Positions 7,150 through 18,326 are shown, counted from the first letter of the stretch. The stretch is 64,000 nucleotides of DNA from Romboutsia lituseburensis (GCF_024723825.1 NZ_JANQBQ010000001.1:1426001-1490000), one strand, 5' to 3'. Notes: a model not told the origin generated them from the sequence alone. Numbers and translations: made by a program.

Positions 7150-9063
7150 ATGAATTTAATGACGTTAGAAAATATATGCAAAAGTTACTCTGAAAAAACA
7201 CTTCTAGAAAATATTTCACTTGGTATTAACGAAGGTGAAAAAATAGGTATCATAGGAGTTAATGGTACAGGTAAATCTACTTTACTTAAGATTATAGCTG
7301 GTGCTGAAACATGCGACAGTGGAAATATAATTAAGGCTAATAGAGTTAGAGTTGAGTACTTACCTCAAAATCCTGATTATAATGAAGATTTTACAATCTT
7401 ACAGCAAGTTTTTAAAGGTACTTCTCCTGAAATGAAACTACTACTTGAATATCAAGAAACCTTAGATTCTTTAGCTAAAAATTTTAATGATGATTTAAAT
7501 AATAAACTTATTTCACTTCAAGAAAAAATTGATGCACTTAATCTTTGGGATTTAGAAAGTGAAGCTAAAATGGTTTTAACAAAACTTGGTTTAACTAACT
7601 TTAATCAAAAAATAAAAGAACTATCTGGAGGACAAAGAAAAAGAGTTTCTCTTGCTTCTGCTCTTATAACACCTTGTGAATTATTAATTTTAGATGAACC
7701 TACTAACCATTTAGACAATGATACTATAGATTACCTAGAAGAATATCTTAATAATAGACGTGGTTCTCTAATTATGATAACTCATGATAGATATTTCTTA
7801 GATAGAGTTTCTAATAGGATAATTGAATTAGATAAAGGTAGATTATTTAGCTATGATGGTAATTATTCAATATTTTTAGAAAAGAAAATGGAAAGATTAG
7901 CTCTTGAGGCAAGTATGGAAGAAAAACGCCAAAATCTTATGAGAACAGAACTTGCATGGGTAAGAAGAGGCGCTAAAGCACGTACAACAAAACAAAAAGC
8001 CAGACTACAACGTTTCGATGAGCTAACTAGTCAAGAAACTTTTGCTCCTGATGAAAAAATGGATATATCTGTCGGTTCTACCAGATTAGGTAATAAAATT
8101 ATAGAAATGCATAATATATCTAAATCCTTTGGTGATAAAATTCTTATAAAAGATTTAGATTATACTTTAGCTCGTACTGATAGAATAGGAATCATTGGTA
8201 AAAATGGTATGGGTAAATCTACTCTTATAAATATATTAAATGGTTCAATTTCACCAGATAGTGGTCATATTGAAACTGGTGAAACTGTTAAAATTGGATG
8301 CTTTAATCAAGATGATTCACATATGCATCCTGAAATGAGAGCTATAGATTATGTGAAAGAAGCAAGTGATTACATTGAAACTGCTGATGGAACTAAAATA
8401 TCAGCATCTCAAATGTGTGAAAGATTTTTATTTAATTCCACTATGCAATATACTCATATAGGTAAATTATCAGGTGGTGAGAGACGTAGACTTCATTTAC
8501 TTAGAACTCTTATGACTGCTCCTAATGTTCTTTTACTAGATGAACCTACAAATGATTTAGATATAGAAACACTTAATAGATTAGAAGACTATTTAGATGA
8601 GTTTAGAGGGGTTGTTATAACTGTTTCTCATGATAGATATTTCTTAGATAGAATTTGTAATAAAATTTTTGCTTACGAAGGTGTTGGAAATATAAATATT
8701 TATACTGGTAATTACAGTGATTATCAAATATATAGAGAAATACAAGGAATAGAGTTTGAGGAAGATAAAAAAGAAAAATTATCAGCTCCTACTCCTAAAA
8801 AAGAAAAACCTAAAAATGATAAAAAACTTAAATTTACTTACAACGAGCAAAGAGAATTTGAATCTATAGATAGTGACATTGAAAAGCTTGAAAATAAAAT
8901 AGAAGAACTAGATTCTAGTACTTCTAAATATGCTACTGATTTTACTAAACTTCAAGAAATCCTTGATAGTAAAGCTAAAGCTGAGGCTGAACTTGAGTAT
9001 AAATATGAAAGATGGGAATATTTAAATAACCTAGCTGAAGAAATAGCTAACTCTAAAAACTAA
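7150..9063 (+). CDS. ABC-F family ATPase (Uup-like)
   Basis: 637 residues with two ABC domains and no membrane segments. Walker A motifs are GVNGTGKST and GKNGMGKST, signatures LSGGQRKRVSLA and LSGGERRRLHLL, Walker B segments LLILDEPTNHLD and VLLLDEPTNDLD. The linker has the Arg/Lys-rich RRGAKARTTKQKARLQRF segment, and residues about 565-637 form a charged coiled coil, together the Uup layout. ABC-F proteins act on the ribosome in translation. AGGTG precedes the ATG. Confidence 0.92.
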   Translation: MNLMTLENICKSYSEKTLLENISLGINEGEKIGIIGVNGTGKSTLLKIIAGAETCDSGNIIKANRVRVEYLPQNPDYNEDFTILQQVFKGTSPEMKLLLEYQETLDSLAKNFNDDLNNKLISLQEKIDALNLWDLESEAKMVLTKLGLTNFNQKIKELSGGQRKRVSLASALITPCELLILDEPTNHLDNDTIDYLEEYLNNRRGSLIMITHDRYFLDRVSNRIIELDKGRLFSYDGNYSIFLEKKMERLALEASMEEKRQNLMRTELAWVRRGAKARTTKQKARLQRFDELTSQETFAPDEKMDISVGSTRLGNKIIEMHNISKSFGDKILIKDLDYTLARTDRIGIIGKNGMGKSTLINILNGSISPDSGHIETGETVKIGCFNQDDSHMHPEMRAIDYVKEASDYIETADGTKISASQMCERFLFNSTMQYTHIGKLSGGERRRLHLLRTLMTAPNVLLLDEPTNDLDIETLNRLEDYLDEFRGVVITVSHDRYFLDRICNKIFAYEGVGNINIYTGNYSDYQIYREIQGIEFEEDKKEKLSAPTPKKEKPKNDKKLKFTYNEQREFESIDSDIEKLENKIEELDSSTSKYATDFTKLQEILDSKAKAEAELEYKYERWEYLNNLAEEIANSKN

Positions 9064-9081
9064 ATTATTCTAAAACTTTAT

Positions 9082-9122
9082 AAAAAAGCAACTATAAAAA
9101 TTTTTTATAGTTGCTTTTTTTA
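9082..9122. terminator. Terminator between the ABC-F and ECF genes
   Basis: Stem AAAAAAGCAACTATAAAAA with its complement and a T run. It separates convergent genes and can serve both. Confidence 0.8.
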
Positions 9123-9134
9123 ATAAATTAAATT

Positions 9135-9647
9135 TTAAAAATTTAATTTAAGAGTTTTTACATATTTTACTTTATTCAGAGAATATGAAAGCGGAATAGC
9201 TAATATCATACTCATTATTCCTTGAACTAAATTTGATGGTATAGAACCTGCTGAAATTATAACACTACCCTTAAGTATTATCCCTGCTAAAAAATATCCT
9301 ACTACCATTATAAAAGTCCCAACTACAGTTGCAAAAATAGTTCTAAACATATTACTGCTATTTTTTATAATTATTCCAACAATATAACCTTCAAGTCCTT
9401 TTATAATAAGTGTAAATAAAGCCCAGTGTGAATATCCACTTAAAATATCTGCCATCGCTGAGCCTACACCCCCTGCTACCATACCTGAAATAGGTCCAAA
9501 CAAAATTGATGAAATAAATATAACACCATCTCCTATATTAACATATCCATTCGTGCCAGGAGTAGGTATTTGAATAGTCATTGTTGCAATACAAACTAAG
9601 GCTATCATTAGTCCATTTAATACAATTTTTTTCGTTTTATTATTCAT
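9135..9647 (-). CDS. ECF transporter S component
   Basis: 170 residues, about five to six membrane helices. The pattern NGYVNIGDGVIFISSILFGP followed by GGVGSAMAD and TLIIKGLEG is the S-component (riboflavin/HmpT-like) signature; these bind a vitamin and dock on a shared energising module encoded elsewhere. Which vitamin is not clear. The ATG at 9647 is chosen because GAGG lies 8 bases upstream; the longer frame has no site. No riboswitch is visible upstream. Confidence 0.8.
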   Translation of the reverse strand: MNNKTKKIVLNGLMIALVCIATMTIQIPTPGTNGYVNIGDGVIFISSILFGPISGMVAGGVGSAMADILSGYSHWALFTLIIKGLEGYIVGIIIKNSSNMFRTIFATVVGTFIMVVGYFLAGIILKGSVIISAGSIPSNLVQGIMSMILAIPLSYSLNKVKYVKTLKLNF

Positions 9648-9804
9648 TTTAATTACCTCACTTATAATACTTCTATCTATCACTAATTATAAATAAATGA
9701 ATAACAATACTCAATAATAATTGTAATCATACAATTTGTTTTTTTAAACCTTTTCCCAACTTAGCAAATATAATATTATAGTAATACAATTTTATATTTT
9801 ATCT

Positions 9805-10620
9805 CTATAATTTTTCTATTATATCAAAACTATATATAATATGGTCTATTATATCTTCATATATAGGTTCAAGATACTTATCTACTATAACCCTTACATC
9901 GTATACACCTCTTTTCCCCTTAGATATAAATATATAATTACAAGTTCCATCTATGCCCTCTCCACATATTAGCTTCCCATCACAACTTCCATTATTAAAA
10001 TCAACTGACTCTATACATCCCATATTGTTTGCTACTCTATCAAGTGACACGCAACCTGTCATATTGTCTGGTATTTCTATTAAAAAAACTTGCATCTTTA
10101 TATTAAAAATTACATCCCCATTAAAGTTATCAATTGCTATTGCATCAAAACAGGCCTTATTTTTTGAATCTAATTCTATCCAATCTATAGGCATATCTAT
10201 TTTAAATCCAAGCTCACTGTATTTTGTATTAAAGTCTGTATTTATTTTTTTATCTAACTGTCCTTGTTCTTGATATCGCATTTCTCTTAACAATAACCCA
10301 GATTTTTTAAACCCATGTTTATAAGATTCTAGTAAATATTTTTTGGATTTTTCTACGTCTTTATCTACTCCTAAACCTTCTTTTAATAATCGTCCAACTT
10401 CATATTGTGCTTGTGAATTGTTTTTTTGTGCACATCTATCTAATAAAATAAATGCTTCTTCATAATTTTCATCCTCTAATAAATCCATACCTACTTCAAA
10501 ATCATTCAACATACTTCCCTGGCTTTCTAATGTCTTTTTTATTATTTCCTTTTGATGTTCTAGTTCTTTTTCTCTTTTTTGATTATCAAACATTTCCCTA
10601 AATATCTCATTTATAGCCAT
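9805..10620 (-). CDS. Sel1-like repeat protein with C-terminal PsbP/DUF1795-like region
   Basis: 271 residues, no signal peptide. Residues 1-35 are a charged helix. Residues about 45-120 contain Sel1/TPR-type helical repeats (NSQAQYEVGRLLKEGLGV is a clear unit). The C-terminal 140 residues begin LGFKIDMPIDWIEL and resemble the small beta domain of PsbP/DUF1795 proteins. Function unknown; repeats suggest protein binding. A GAGGGGGGAG site precedes the ATG. Single gene, divergent from the T-box transcript. Confidence 0.6.
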   Translation of the reverse strand: MAINEIFREMFDNQKREKELEHQKEIIKKTLESQGSMLNDFEVGMDLLEDENYEEAFILLDRCAQKNNSQAQYEVGRLLKEGLGVDKDVEKSKKYLLESYKHGFKKSGLLLREMRYQEQGQLDKKINTDFNTKYSELGFKIDMPIDWIELDSKNKACFDAIAIDNFNGDVIFNIKMQVFLIEIPDNMTGCVSLDRVANNMGCIESVDFNNGSCDGKLICGEGIDGTCNYIFISKGKRGVYDVRVIVDKYLEPIYEDIIDHIIYSFDIIEKL

Positions 10621-10781
10621 AGTAAGACTCCCCCCTCACAAGTAAATATTTTTATGTCTTACTCTATTTTATTTTTTATTGCAGTTAATGTTCCTTTAAT
10701 TCTCTATAGTAATTTAATATGCATAACTAAGTTAATTTTTCATAATTTTAATAATTTTGTAAAATTTTTTTAACAATTTTA

Positions 10782-10810
10782 TTGACTTTTTAATTTATTT
10801 ATCTTACCAT
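10782..10810 (+). promoter_or_regulatory. Promoter of the T-box transcript
   Basis: TTGACT, 17 bases, TACCAT. It lies about 27 bases before the first T-box helix, the right place to start the leader RNA. Confidence 0.55.
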
Positions 10811-10835
10811 TATATAAAAGTTAACATTTTAAATT

Positions 10836-11072
10836 CAGCGATAAAGAGAGTAAGTTAAATGAATTTTATAGAGAGTCAAGGATGGTGGAAGCTTGATATT
10901 GAAATTTATCTGAAAAGAGCTTTTGAGAATATTACCTGAAATTAAGTATGGTAATAGGTTCCTCGCCTTAAGAGGTTTGAGGGGATAAGATAAAAGATAT
11001 AATCAATCTTATCAACGAGAGTGGTAACGCGGAAATTTCGTCTCTTGGCTTTTTAGCCAAGGGACTTTTTTA
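10836..11072 (+). ncRNA. T-box leader (tRNA-sensing riboswitch)
   Basis: All parts are visible: AGCGAT start and AGTA (stem I, specifier loop), apical GATGGTGG, stem II region with CCTC/GAGG, stem III GATAAGAT/ATCTTATC, T-box GAGAGTGGTAACGCGG (11017-11032) and terminator GTCTCTTGGC / GCCAAGGGAC followed by seven T. The specifier strand reads TGAAAAGAGCTTTTGAG; by the GAA-NNN rule the codon is AAG (Lys), or AGA (Arg) one base further. TGGT in the bulge fits a tRNA with discriminator A. It controls the YjiH-family transporter downstream. Confidence 0.9.
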
Positions 11073-11180
11073 ATTTCAGTTATGTTTATATTTAACCACA
11101 TTGATAAAGCTATTAAATTTACCGGTAAACAATTAATCACTATCAATCTAAAAAAATTTATTATTTGGAGGATTACAATT

Positions 11181-12560
11181 ATGGAAAAAAATATTTCAAC
11201 TGCTACTCAGTCCGGTAGTTCTAGATTATTTAAATTCTTAATACCATCATTTTTCGGATTATTATTATTTATAGTTCCCCTGCCGTATGGTGCGATGGTA
11301 CCATTAGAAGGGTTATCGCCTATAAATATAGGTATTGGTTTTTTAGCTGAACTTATAAAAATATTGATCGGTGACAATATGGTTAATATTGCATTAGTTG
11401 TTATAGTTGCTTCTGCTATATTATCTGTTTTAAGTAAATTTATAAATATTAAAAATGATTTTTTAAATAGTGTTCTAAATGTTTCTCCATTTTGGCTAAT
11501 TTGTAGAATACTTGGTGCAATATTTATATCTATGGCAGTATTTGGATTTGGACCTGAAGTTATAAAATCTGAAATAACAGGCCAGACAATGCTAGGGCTT
11601 CTACCTAGTTTACTTGCAATATTCTTAGTATCAGGATTCCTATTACCATTAGTTGTAGACTTTGGACTTATGGATTTATTCGGTACCATGATTTCTAAGT
11701 CCATGTATAAATTATTTAAAGTTCCTGGTCGTTCTGCTGTTGATGCAATTTCATCATGGTTGGGTGATGGTACTTTAGGAATAATGATTACTAATACTCA
11801 ATATCAACAAGGATTTTATACTGCAAAAGAAGCTGCTATTATATCAGTTTGTTTCTCTTTAGTATCTTTACCATTTTCTACTGTTATAGCAGACCAATTA
11901 GGATTTATGCCTTTATTTGTTCCATTTTATGGTACTGTTTGTTTAGCATCATTAGCGTGTGCTCTAATTATGCCTCGCATATTCCCACTTAAAGGATTTA
12001 AAAACACTACGTTTAACAATGTTGAACATTTAAAAGAAGAATTAGTACCTGAGGGTGAAAGCGCAATTAAGTTTGGATTTACTAAGGCTTTAGATAGAGC
12101 TGAAATCGCTCCATCATTCACAACAATTTTAACAAATGGATGTAAAACTGTAATAGATATGTATTTAGGATTACTACCTCTAGTTATGGCATGGGGAACT
12201 TTAGCTCTTATAGTAGCAGAGTTTACTCCTTTCTTTAATATTATTTCATTACCTATAGTTTATGTACTTGAGTTCTTAAAAATACCAGATGCACAAGCTG
12301 CAGCACCTGCTGTATTAGTTGGATTCACTGATATGTTTTTACCTTCTATAATGATATCTGGAGAAGGAATAAGCCAAGTTACACAGTTTATAATAGGAGT
12401 TTTATCTATAACTCAATTAATATATTTAACTGAAACAGGTGCAGTTATATTAAAATCTGATATACCATTAAATTTAAAAGATTTATTTATAATATTTTTA
12501 ATGCGTACTTTAATTGCATTACCTATAATAACTATTATTGCTAAGATATTATTATCATAA
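11181..12560 (+). CDS. YjiH-family membrane transporter (nucleoside-recognition/gate domain)
   Basis: 459 residues and about ten membrane helices. It belongs to the YjiH family of gate-domain membrane proteins (VVDFGLMDLFGTMI, SSWLGDGTLGIMITNTQYQQGFYT). The T-box leader shows that it answers to one uncharged tRNA, so it very likely imports that amino acid (probably Lys or Arg) or a peptide. The ATG at 11181 has GGAGG 9 bases upstream; a longer frame from 11082 lacks a site and begins near the T-box terminator. Confidence 0.8.
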   Translation: MEKNISTATQSGSSRLFKFLIPSFFGLLLFIVPLPYGAMVPLEGLSPINIGIGFLAELIKILIGDNMVNIALVVIVASAILSVLSKFINIKNDFLNSVLNVSPFWLICRILGAIFISMAVFGFGPEVIKSEITGQTMLGLLPSLLAIFLVSGFLLPLVVDFGLMDLFGTMISKSMYKLFKVPGRSAVDAISSWLGDGTLGIMITNTQYQQGFYTAKEAAIISVCFSLVSLPFSTVIADQLGFMPLFVPFYGTVCLASLACALIMPRIFPLKGFKNTTFNNVEHLKEELVPEGESAIKFGFTKALDRAEIAPSFTTILTNGCKTVIDMYLGLLPLVMAWGTLALIVAEFTPFFNIISLPIVYVLEFLKIPDAQAAAPAVLVGFTDMFLPSIMISGEGISQVTQFIIGVLSITQLIYLTETGAVILKSDIPLNLKDLFIIFLMRTLIALPIITIIAKILLS

Positions 12561-12612
12561 ATATTCCAAATATTTTGTATCATTTTATATTAAAACGCAT
12601 ACTATATTAATA

Positions 12613-12653
12613 AGAGGAAAGTGTTCGACCTATGCGGATAACTTTATTCCTCT
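12613..12653 (+). other. Hairpin in the 3' region of the YjiH transcript
   Basis: AGAGGAA with TTCCTCT plus inner AAGT/ACTT, enclosing a loop GTTCGACCTATGCGGATA. It lies directly before the terminator and has an unusually mixed-base loop. Not recognised. Confidence 0.35.
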
Positions 12654-12654
12654 C

Positions 12655-12692
12655 AAAAATACTACTCTTAATATTAAGAGTAGTATTTTTAT
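12655..12692 (+). terminator. Terminator of the YjiH transcript
   Basis: AATACTACTCTTA / TAAGAGTAGTATT perfect stem followed by T residues. Confidence 0.8.
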
Positions 12693-12713
12693 ATATAAAG
12701 ACATTTTAATACC

Positions 12714-12742
12714 TTGACTTTACAATATTTAATTTGTAAAAT
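12714..12742 (+). promoter_or_regulatory. Promoter of the isochorismatase-like gene
   Basis: TTGACT, 17 bases, TAAAAT, located 29 bases before the ATG at 12771. Confidence 0.6.
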
Positions 12743-12770
12743 TTAGCTATATTATAAACGGGGGTGTGCC

Positions 12771-13409
12771 ATGAAACATTTATTAAATGAATTAAAGGTA
12801 TTAAAAGGTAATTTAGATAATCTTCCTGTAGAGAATCTAGATAATATTGATTTATCAAAAACAGAACTATTTATAGTTGATATTAATAATGGTTTTGCTA
12901 AATCTGGAGCATTGTACTCTCCTAGAGTTGAGGCCCTTATTAACCCTATAGTAGACTTTACTAAATCTATTTACAAAAAAGTTAAAAGTATAATTGCCTT
13001 TACAGACTGCCACGATGAAAATTCATTAGAACTTTCAAGCTATCCATCTCATTGTCTAAAAAATGATTTTGAAAGTGATATTGTAGATGAATTAAAAGAG
13101 ATAAAAAATATTAAAATATTATCGAAAAACTCTACAAATGGTTTTTTTGTTTTAGACGATGTTAAATTTGATAATACTGAAAATATAATTATTGTCGGTG
13201 ATTGTACCGATATATGTATATATCAGTTTGCTATAACTTTGAAGTCTTACTTTAATCAAAATAATATGGATAAGAATATAATAATTCCTATAAATTTAGT
13301 AGATACATATGATATTCCTAATATACACTCGGCTGAGCTTTTAAATATTGTATTTTTTAATAGCTTAATACAAAATGGAATAAAAGTTGTAAAAAATTTA
13401 ATATATTAA
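12771..13409 (+). CDS. Isochorismatase/nicotinamidase-family cysteine hydrolase
   Basis: 212 residues. The Asp-Lys-Cys triad is visible: Asp in FIVDINNGFAKSGAL, Lys in ILSKNSTNGFF, Cys in VGDCTDICIYQFA. The YPSHCLKN segment resembles the region after the metal site of nicotinamidases (WPxHC), but the usual DxHxxxH metal motif is only partly kept (TDCHDENS). It probably hydrolyses an amide such as nicotinamide; substrate uncertain. A GGGGGTG site precedes the ATG. Confidence 0.75.
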   Translation: MKHLLNELKVLKGNLDNLPVENLDNIDLSKTELFIVDINNGFAKSGALYSPRVEALINPIVDFTKSIYKKVKSIIAFTDCHDENSLELSSYPSHCLKNDFESDIVDELKEIKNIKILSKNSTNGFFVLDDVKFDNTENIIIVGDCTDICIYQFAITLKSYFNQNNMDKNIIIPINLVDTYDIPNIHSAELLNIVFFNSLIQNGIKVVKNLIY

Positions 13410-13422
13410 TGTATAAAAATAT

Positions 13423-13460
13423 AAAAAGCTTTTAGTTATAAATAACTAAAAGCTTTTTAT
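13423..13460. terminator. Bidirectional terminator
   Basis: AAAAAGCTTTTAGTTAT and its complement with a 2-base loop, between convergent genes. Confidence 0.8.
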
Positions 13461-13465
13461 ATTTA

Positions 13466-14056
13466 TTAATAATCATATTCAGTATAATTTTCACATAATA
13501 CAACTCTAATTTTTTTATTAAACATATTTTTATATCCTAATAAAAGCTCATTTAGTTCAGCATCCATTAGATTTATTTTTTTATTGCTGTAAAGCATAAC
13601 TTTTTCTTGATCTATTATTATATCAATATCATTAACATCATTTTTAAGATAAGTTGTTATACAACTTTTAGGTTGAATTTTATGACCATATTTTTCGTAA
13701 AATCCAGCACTTTTTCTTATAGATTCCAAATTTTCATTTGTCATATTATTAAAATCCATAGCTCCAAATCCCGATGTAGATGGATCTATTCCAAAGTTTT
13801 TTAATTGTCTTTCTACTTCTTCAGAATCCATTCCATATCTTTCCATGAACTTTTTTTGTATGTTCATAAATTTTTCTTGTGATATATTATTTTCATTCAT
13901 GTATTCAAATATCTTCTTTGAAAAATCAGCCATAGTTAGACTACCATCCATAACCGAGAAATATAAGTTATATATATACTGTTCAAATTTATCTACATCA
14001 GAATCTTTAACTTTATTTTTTAAATCATTAAAATCGATTACTCTATCATCAGACAT
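13466..14056 (-). CDS. DUF3867-like protein
   Basis: 196 residues, soluble, acidic and helical. The stretches RVIDFNDLKNKVK, TMADFSKKIFEYM and KFMERYGMDSEEVERQLKNF resemble what I remember of DUF3867, a family of unknown function restricted to clostridia. No catalytic motif is visible. AGGAGG precedes the ATG. Function not known. Confidence 0.6.
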   Translation of the reverse strand: MSDDRVIDFNDLKNKVKDSDVDKFEQYIYNLYFSVMDGSLTMADFSKKIFEYMNENNISQEKFMNIQKKFMERYGMDSEEVERQLKNFGIDPSTSGFGAMDFNNMTNENLESIRKSAGFYEKYGHKIQPKSCITTYLKNDVNDIDIIIDQEKVMLYSNKKINLMDAELNELLLGYKNMFNKKIRVVLCENYTEYDY

Positions 14057-14116
14057 GTTTATTCCTCCTACTAAAAGTTATTCTTGTATATGATTATAAC
14101 ATATATATATATTAAG

Positions 14117-15025
14117 TTATCTCATAAATTTAATACTTTGTGTAGTTGCATCCATATAGCAATTAGCGCCTAATGGCAATGTTAACATAGGCATACAATG
14201 ACCTGCTTGTAAGTTGTATATAGCGGGCTTATTTACTTTTTCTGAGATTTCTCTAAGTAAATCAATAATTTCATTATCTTCTTCATTAAATTTCCTACAA
14301 TCATTAAAATCACCATATATTATACCACTACAATCATTTAATTTACCTGCATGATATAAATGCATTAACATTCTATCAATTCTATATATATATTCTCCTA
14401 TTTCTTCTATAAATAAAATTTTATTTTTTGTATTTATCTCGTATTTTGTTCCCAGGGTTGATGTTATAAGCGATAAATTTCCTCCAATTAATTTTCCCTC
14501 TGCGTTACCATCTAATATAGTATATATTTTTTCTTTTGTTGGATTGTGTATTGTTAATTCCTCATCAAAATTAATAGCATTTATAAATGATGCATAAGTA
14601 AAGTCATCCCATTTAGGCGCGGTATACGCCATTATTCCATGATACGTTGATAAATTGCATATTTGATTAAACACAATATGAAGACCTGTAATATCTGAAA
14701 ATCCTATAAATACTTTAGGATTTTGATATACTACCTTATAATCTATCTTATCAAGTATTCTACTAATTCCGTATCCACCTCTCAAGCACATTATTGCATC
14801 TATACTATCATCTAAAAACATTTTTTCAACATCCTTAGCTCGTGTTTCGTCATCACCTGCCAAATATCCTTTATGTTGTAAATAACAACTCTCACCTATT
14901 TTCACATCATATCCATACGATTGAATAGCACTTTTTATTTGTTCTATATTTCCTTTTCTAAGAGGTCCTGATGGTGCAATTAGGCCTATTGTATCTCCTA
15001 CTTTTAAAGGCTTAGGTATATTCAT
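14117..15025 (-). CDS. LD-carboxypeptidase (peptidase S66, LdcA/MccF family)
   Basis: 302 residues. The Ser-Glu-His triad is in place: Ser in FIGFSDITGLH, Glu in ILFIEEIGE, His in QAGHCMPMLTLPLG; MCLRGGYG is the oxyanion region. The family removes the terminal D-Ala from tetrapeptides during wall recycling. No signal peptide, so cytoplasmic. It follows alr by 32 bases on the same strand, so the pair is probably one operon handling D-alanine. Confidence 0.9.
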   Translation of the reverse strand: MNIPKPLKVGDTIGLIAPSGPLRKGNIEQIKSAIQSYGYDVKIGESCYLQHKGYLAGDDETRAKDVEKMFLDDSIDAIMCLRGGYGISRILDKIDYKVVYQNPKVFIGFSDITGLHIVFNQICNLSTYHGIMAYTAPKWDDFTYASFINAINFDEELTIHNPTKEKIYTILDGNAEGKLIGGNLSLITSTLGTKYEINTKNKILFIEEIGEYIYRIDRMLMHLYHAGKLNDCSGIIYGDFNDCRKFNEEDNEIIDLLREISEKVNKPAIYNLQAGHCMPMLTLPLGANCYMDATTQSIKFMR

Positions 15026-15057
15026 TTTCCTCCCCCTTAATACTGACTGTATTATTA

Positions 15058-16200
15058 TTAATTTAATTCATCTACAATCTTAACTGTACCCTCTTTATTT
15101 ATATATACTTTTATTACTCTCTTTGATACTCTTGTTAGAATTTCATTTTTATTAGTTTTTGCAGTACAACAAATTTCAGATAAATTCGGTCCTCTTTCTC
15201 CATAAAAAATAACATCTTCTTTATACATAGATTTTTCTATATTATCTAAATCTATAATCGTCTGATCCATACACATCATTCCAATTATATTACATTTTTT
15301 ATTACCAATCATAACATAGCCTTTGTTTGACAGTTCTCTTGGGATCCCATCAGCATATCCACATGCTACAACGCCTATTTTCATATCCTTTTTAGCTACA
15401 AATGTACTATCATAGCTTATGCTTTCTCCCCTTTTTATTTCTTTAACTTGTATTATTTTTGATTTAAATGTCATGACTTTTTTTAACTTTAATTCATCTG
15501 ACCTTGAATTATATCCATATAAACAAGATCCTACTCTTACCATATTCATATGAAAATTTTTATATTTACACATTCCTATGCTATCACAAATATGAGCTAT
15601 TATATCTGTGCTCGGTATATTTTTTAATGTGTATAAAAATCTATCAAACTGCATTTGGTCTAATGATTCATTAGTCAAAGATAAATGTGAAAATATACCT
15701 TTAACATCAACTTCTTTGCACTTTATTATTTCTAATAATTGATTAAATACAATTGTATCTGTTTGTATATTTTCAATTATCTTAAATCCTAATCTATTAA
15801 ATCCTGTATCTATTTTTATATGTACTTTACATTTTTTCTCTAATTTATTTAAAACTTCTTTTAATTGTTTAAAATAATTATAATCAAATACAGTAACTGT
15901 TATATCATTTTTAATAGCATTTTCTATATAATTAATAGGAATATATCCCATAACTAATATTGATTTTTTTATATTATTTTTTCTTAACTCCAAAGCTTCC
16001 TGCAATGACGCTACACAGAAATAATCAATATCTAAGCCATCTATATATTTAGCAATTTCAACACTACCATGCCCATATGCATTTGCTTTTATTACTGCTC
16101 CTAATTTCACATTTTTTCCTAAAAATCTTTTGATGCATTTTATATTATAAATTAAATTATCTATATTAATCTCAACCCATGTAGGTCTTAAAATATCCAT
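15058..16200 (-). CDS. alr: Alanine racemase
   Basis: 380 residues, fold-type III PLP enzyme converting L- and D-alanine. The PLP lysine is in GAVIKANAYGHG near residue 39; the second catalytic Tyr is in GESISYDSTF, followed by GVVACGYADGIPR. The ATG at 16200 is taken because GGAGG sits just before it, and that site is itself read as codons by the longer frame. D-Ala from here would feed ddl. Confidence 0.95.
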   Translation of the reverse strand: MDILRPTWVEINIDNLIYNIKCIKRFLGKNVKLGAVIKANAYGHGSVEIAKYIDGLDIDYFCVASLQEALELRKNNIKKSILVMGYIPINYIENAIKNDITVTVFDYNYFKQLKEVLNKLEKKCKVHIKIDTGFNRLGFKIIENIQTDTIVFNQLLEIIKCKEVDVKGIFSHLSLTNESLDQMQFDRFLYTLKNIPSTDIIAHICDSIGMCKYKNFHMNMVRVGSCLYGYNSRSDELKLKKVMTFKSKIIQVKEIKRGESISYDSTFVAKKDMKIGVVACGYADGIPRELSNKGYVMIGNKKCNIIGMMCMDQTIIDLDNIEKSMYKEDVIFYGERGPNLSEICCTAKTNKNEILTRVSKRVIKVYINKEGTVKIVDELN

Positions 16201-16389
16201 AGCTCCCTCCATGTAAAAATTTGTTTACCTATTTTAATATATAATAAATTACTCTTTTTTTTATGTATAAAAGATGTTAATAATTTCAAAATAGTAAAAT
16301 ACACTTCTTTACATTTTTAAATCTCTATAGATTCTTTAAGTCATATATATTATAATTTATATTGTCGAAATTTATAGGAGGTTTTTATT

Positions 16390-16737
16390 ATGGAAATAAA
16401 AAGATTTGAAACAAATGAAAGAATGAGTAGAGCAGTTGTACATAATAATACGCTTTATTTATGTGGTCAAGTTCATGCTGAGGGAGATATAAAAGAACAA
16501 ACTGCTGGTGTACTAGCTAAAATAGACGATTTATTAAATAAATATGATTCTGATAAAAATCATATTTTATCTGTAACAATATATATAAAGGATATGAAGG
16601 ATTTTGCTGATATGAATTCTATATGGGATTCATGGGTTGAAAAAGGATTTGCGCCTGCTAGAGCTTGCGTAGAAGCTAAAATGGCTAGAGAATGCTTACT
16701 TGTTGAAATGAGTGTTGTTGCTGCTATAAAGGAATAA
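16390..16737 (+). CDS. ridA: RidA family protein (YjgF/UK114)
   Basis: 115 residues. RidA hydrolyses reactive enamine/imine intermediates made by PLP enzymes. The [19 protein letters not shown] segment carries the conserved Arg and Glu of the active site between subunits of the trimer. AGGAGGT precedes the ATG. Single gene near alr, a PLP enzyme; the neighbourhood is suggestive only. Confidence 0.88.
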   Translation: MEIKRFETNERMSRAVVHNNTLYLCGQVHAEGDIKEQTAGVLAKIDDLLNKYDSDKNHILSVTIYIKDMKDFADMNSIWDSWVEKGFAPARACVEAKMARECLLVEMSVVAAIKE

Positions 16738-16752
16738 CTTTGTGATTATAAT

Positions 16753-16790
16753 AAAAATAGAGATGTTAAATAATTACATCTCTATTTTTC
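16753..16790. terminator. Bidirectional terminator (ridA / glpK)
   Basis: AAAAATAGAGATGT / ACATCTCTATTTTT stem between convergent genes. Confidence 0.8.
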
Positions 16791-16802
16791 AATTATATGC
16801 TT

Positions 16803-18326
<1,524 letters not shown>

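Noticed and set aside
9648-9804. Riboswitch before the ECF S-component gene
   Set aside because: No paired regions or TPP/FMN-type motifs could be found; only AT-rich sequence.
11207-11704. Minus-strand 165-codon frame
   Set aside because: Shadow of the YjiH transporter gene on the other strand.
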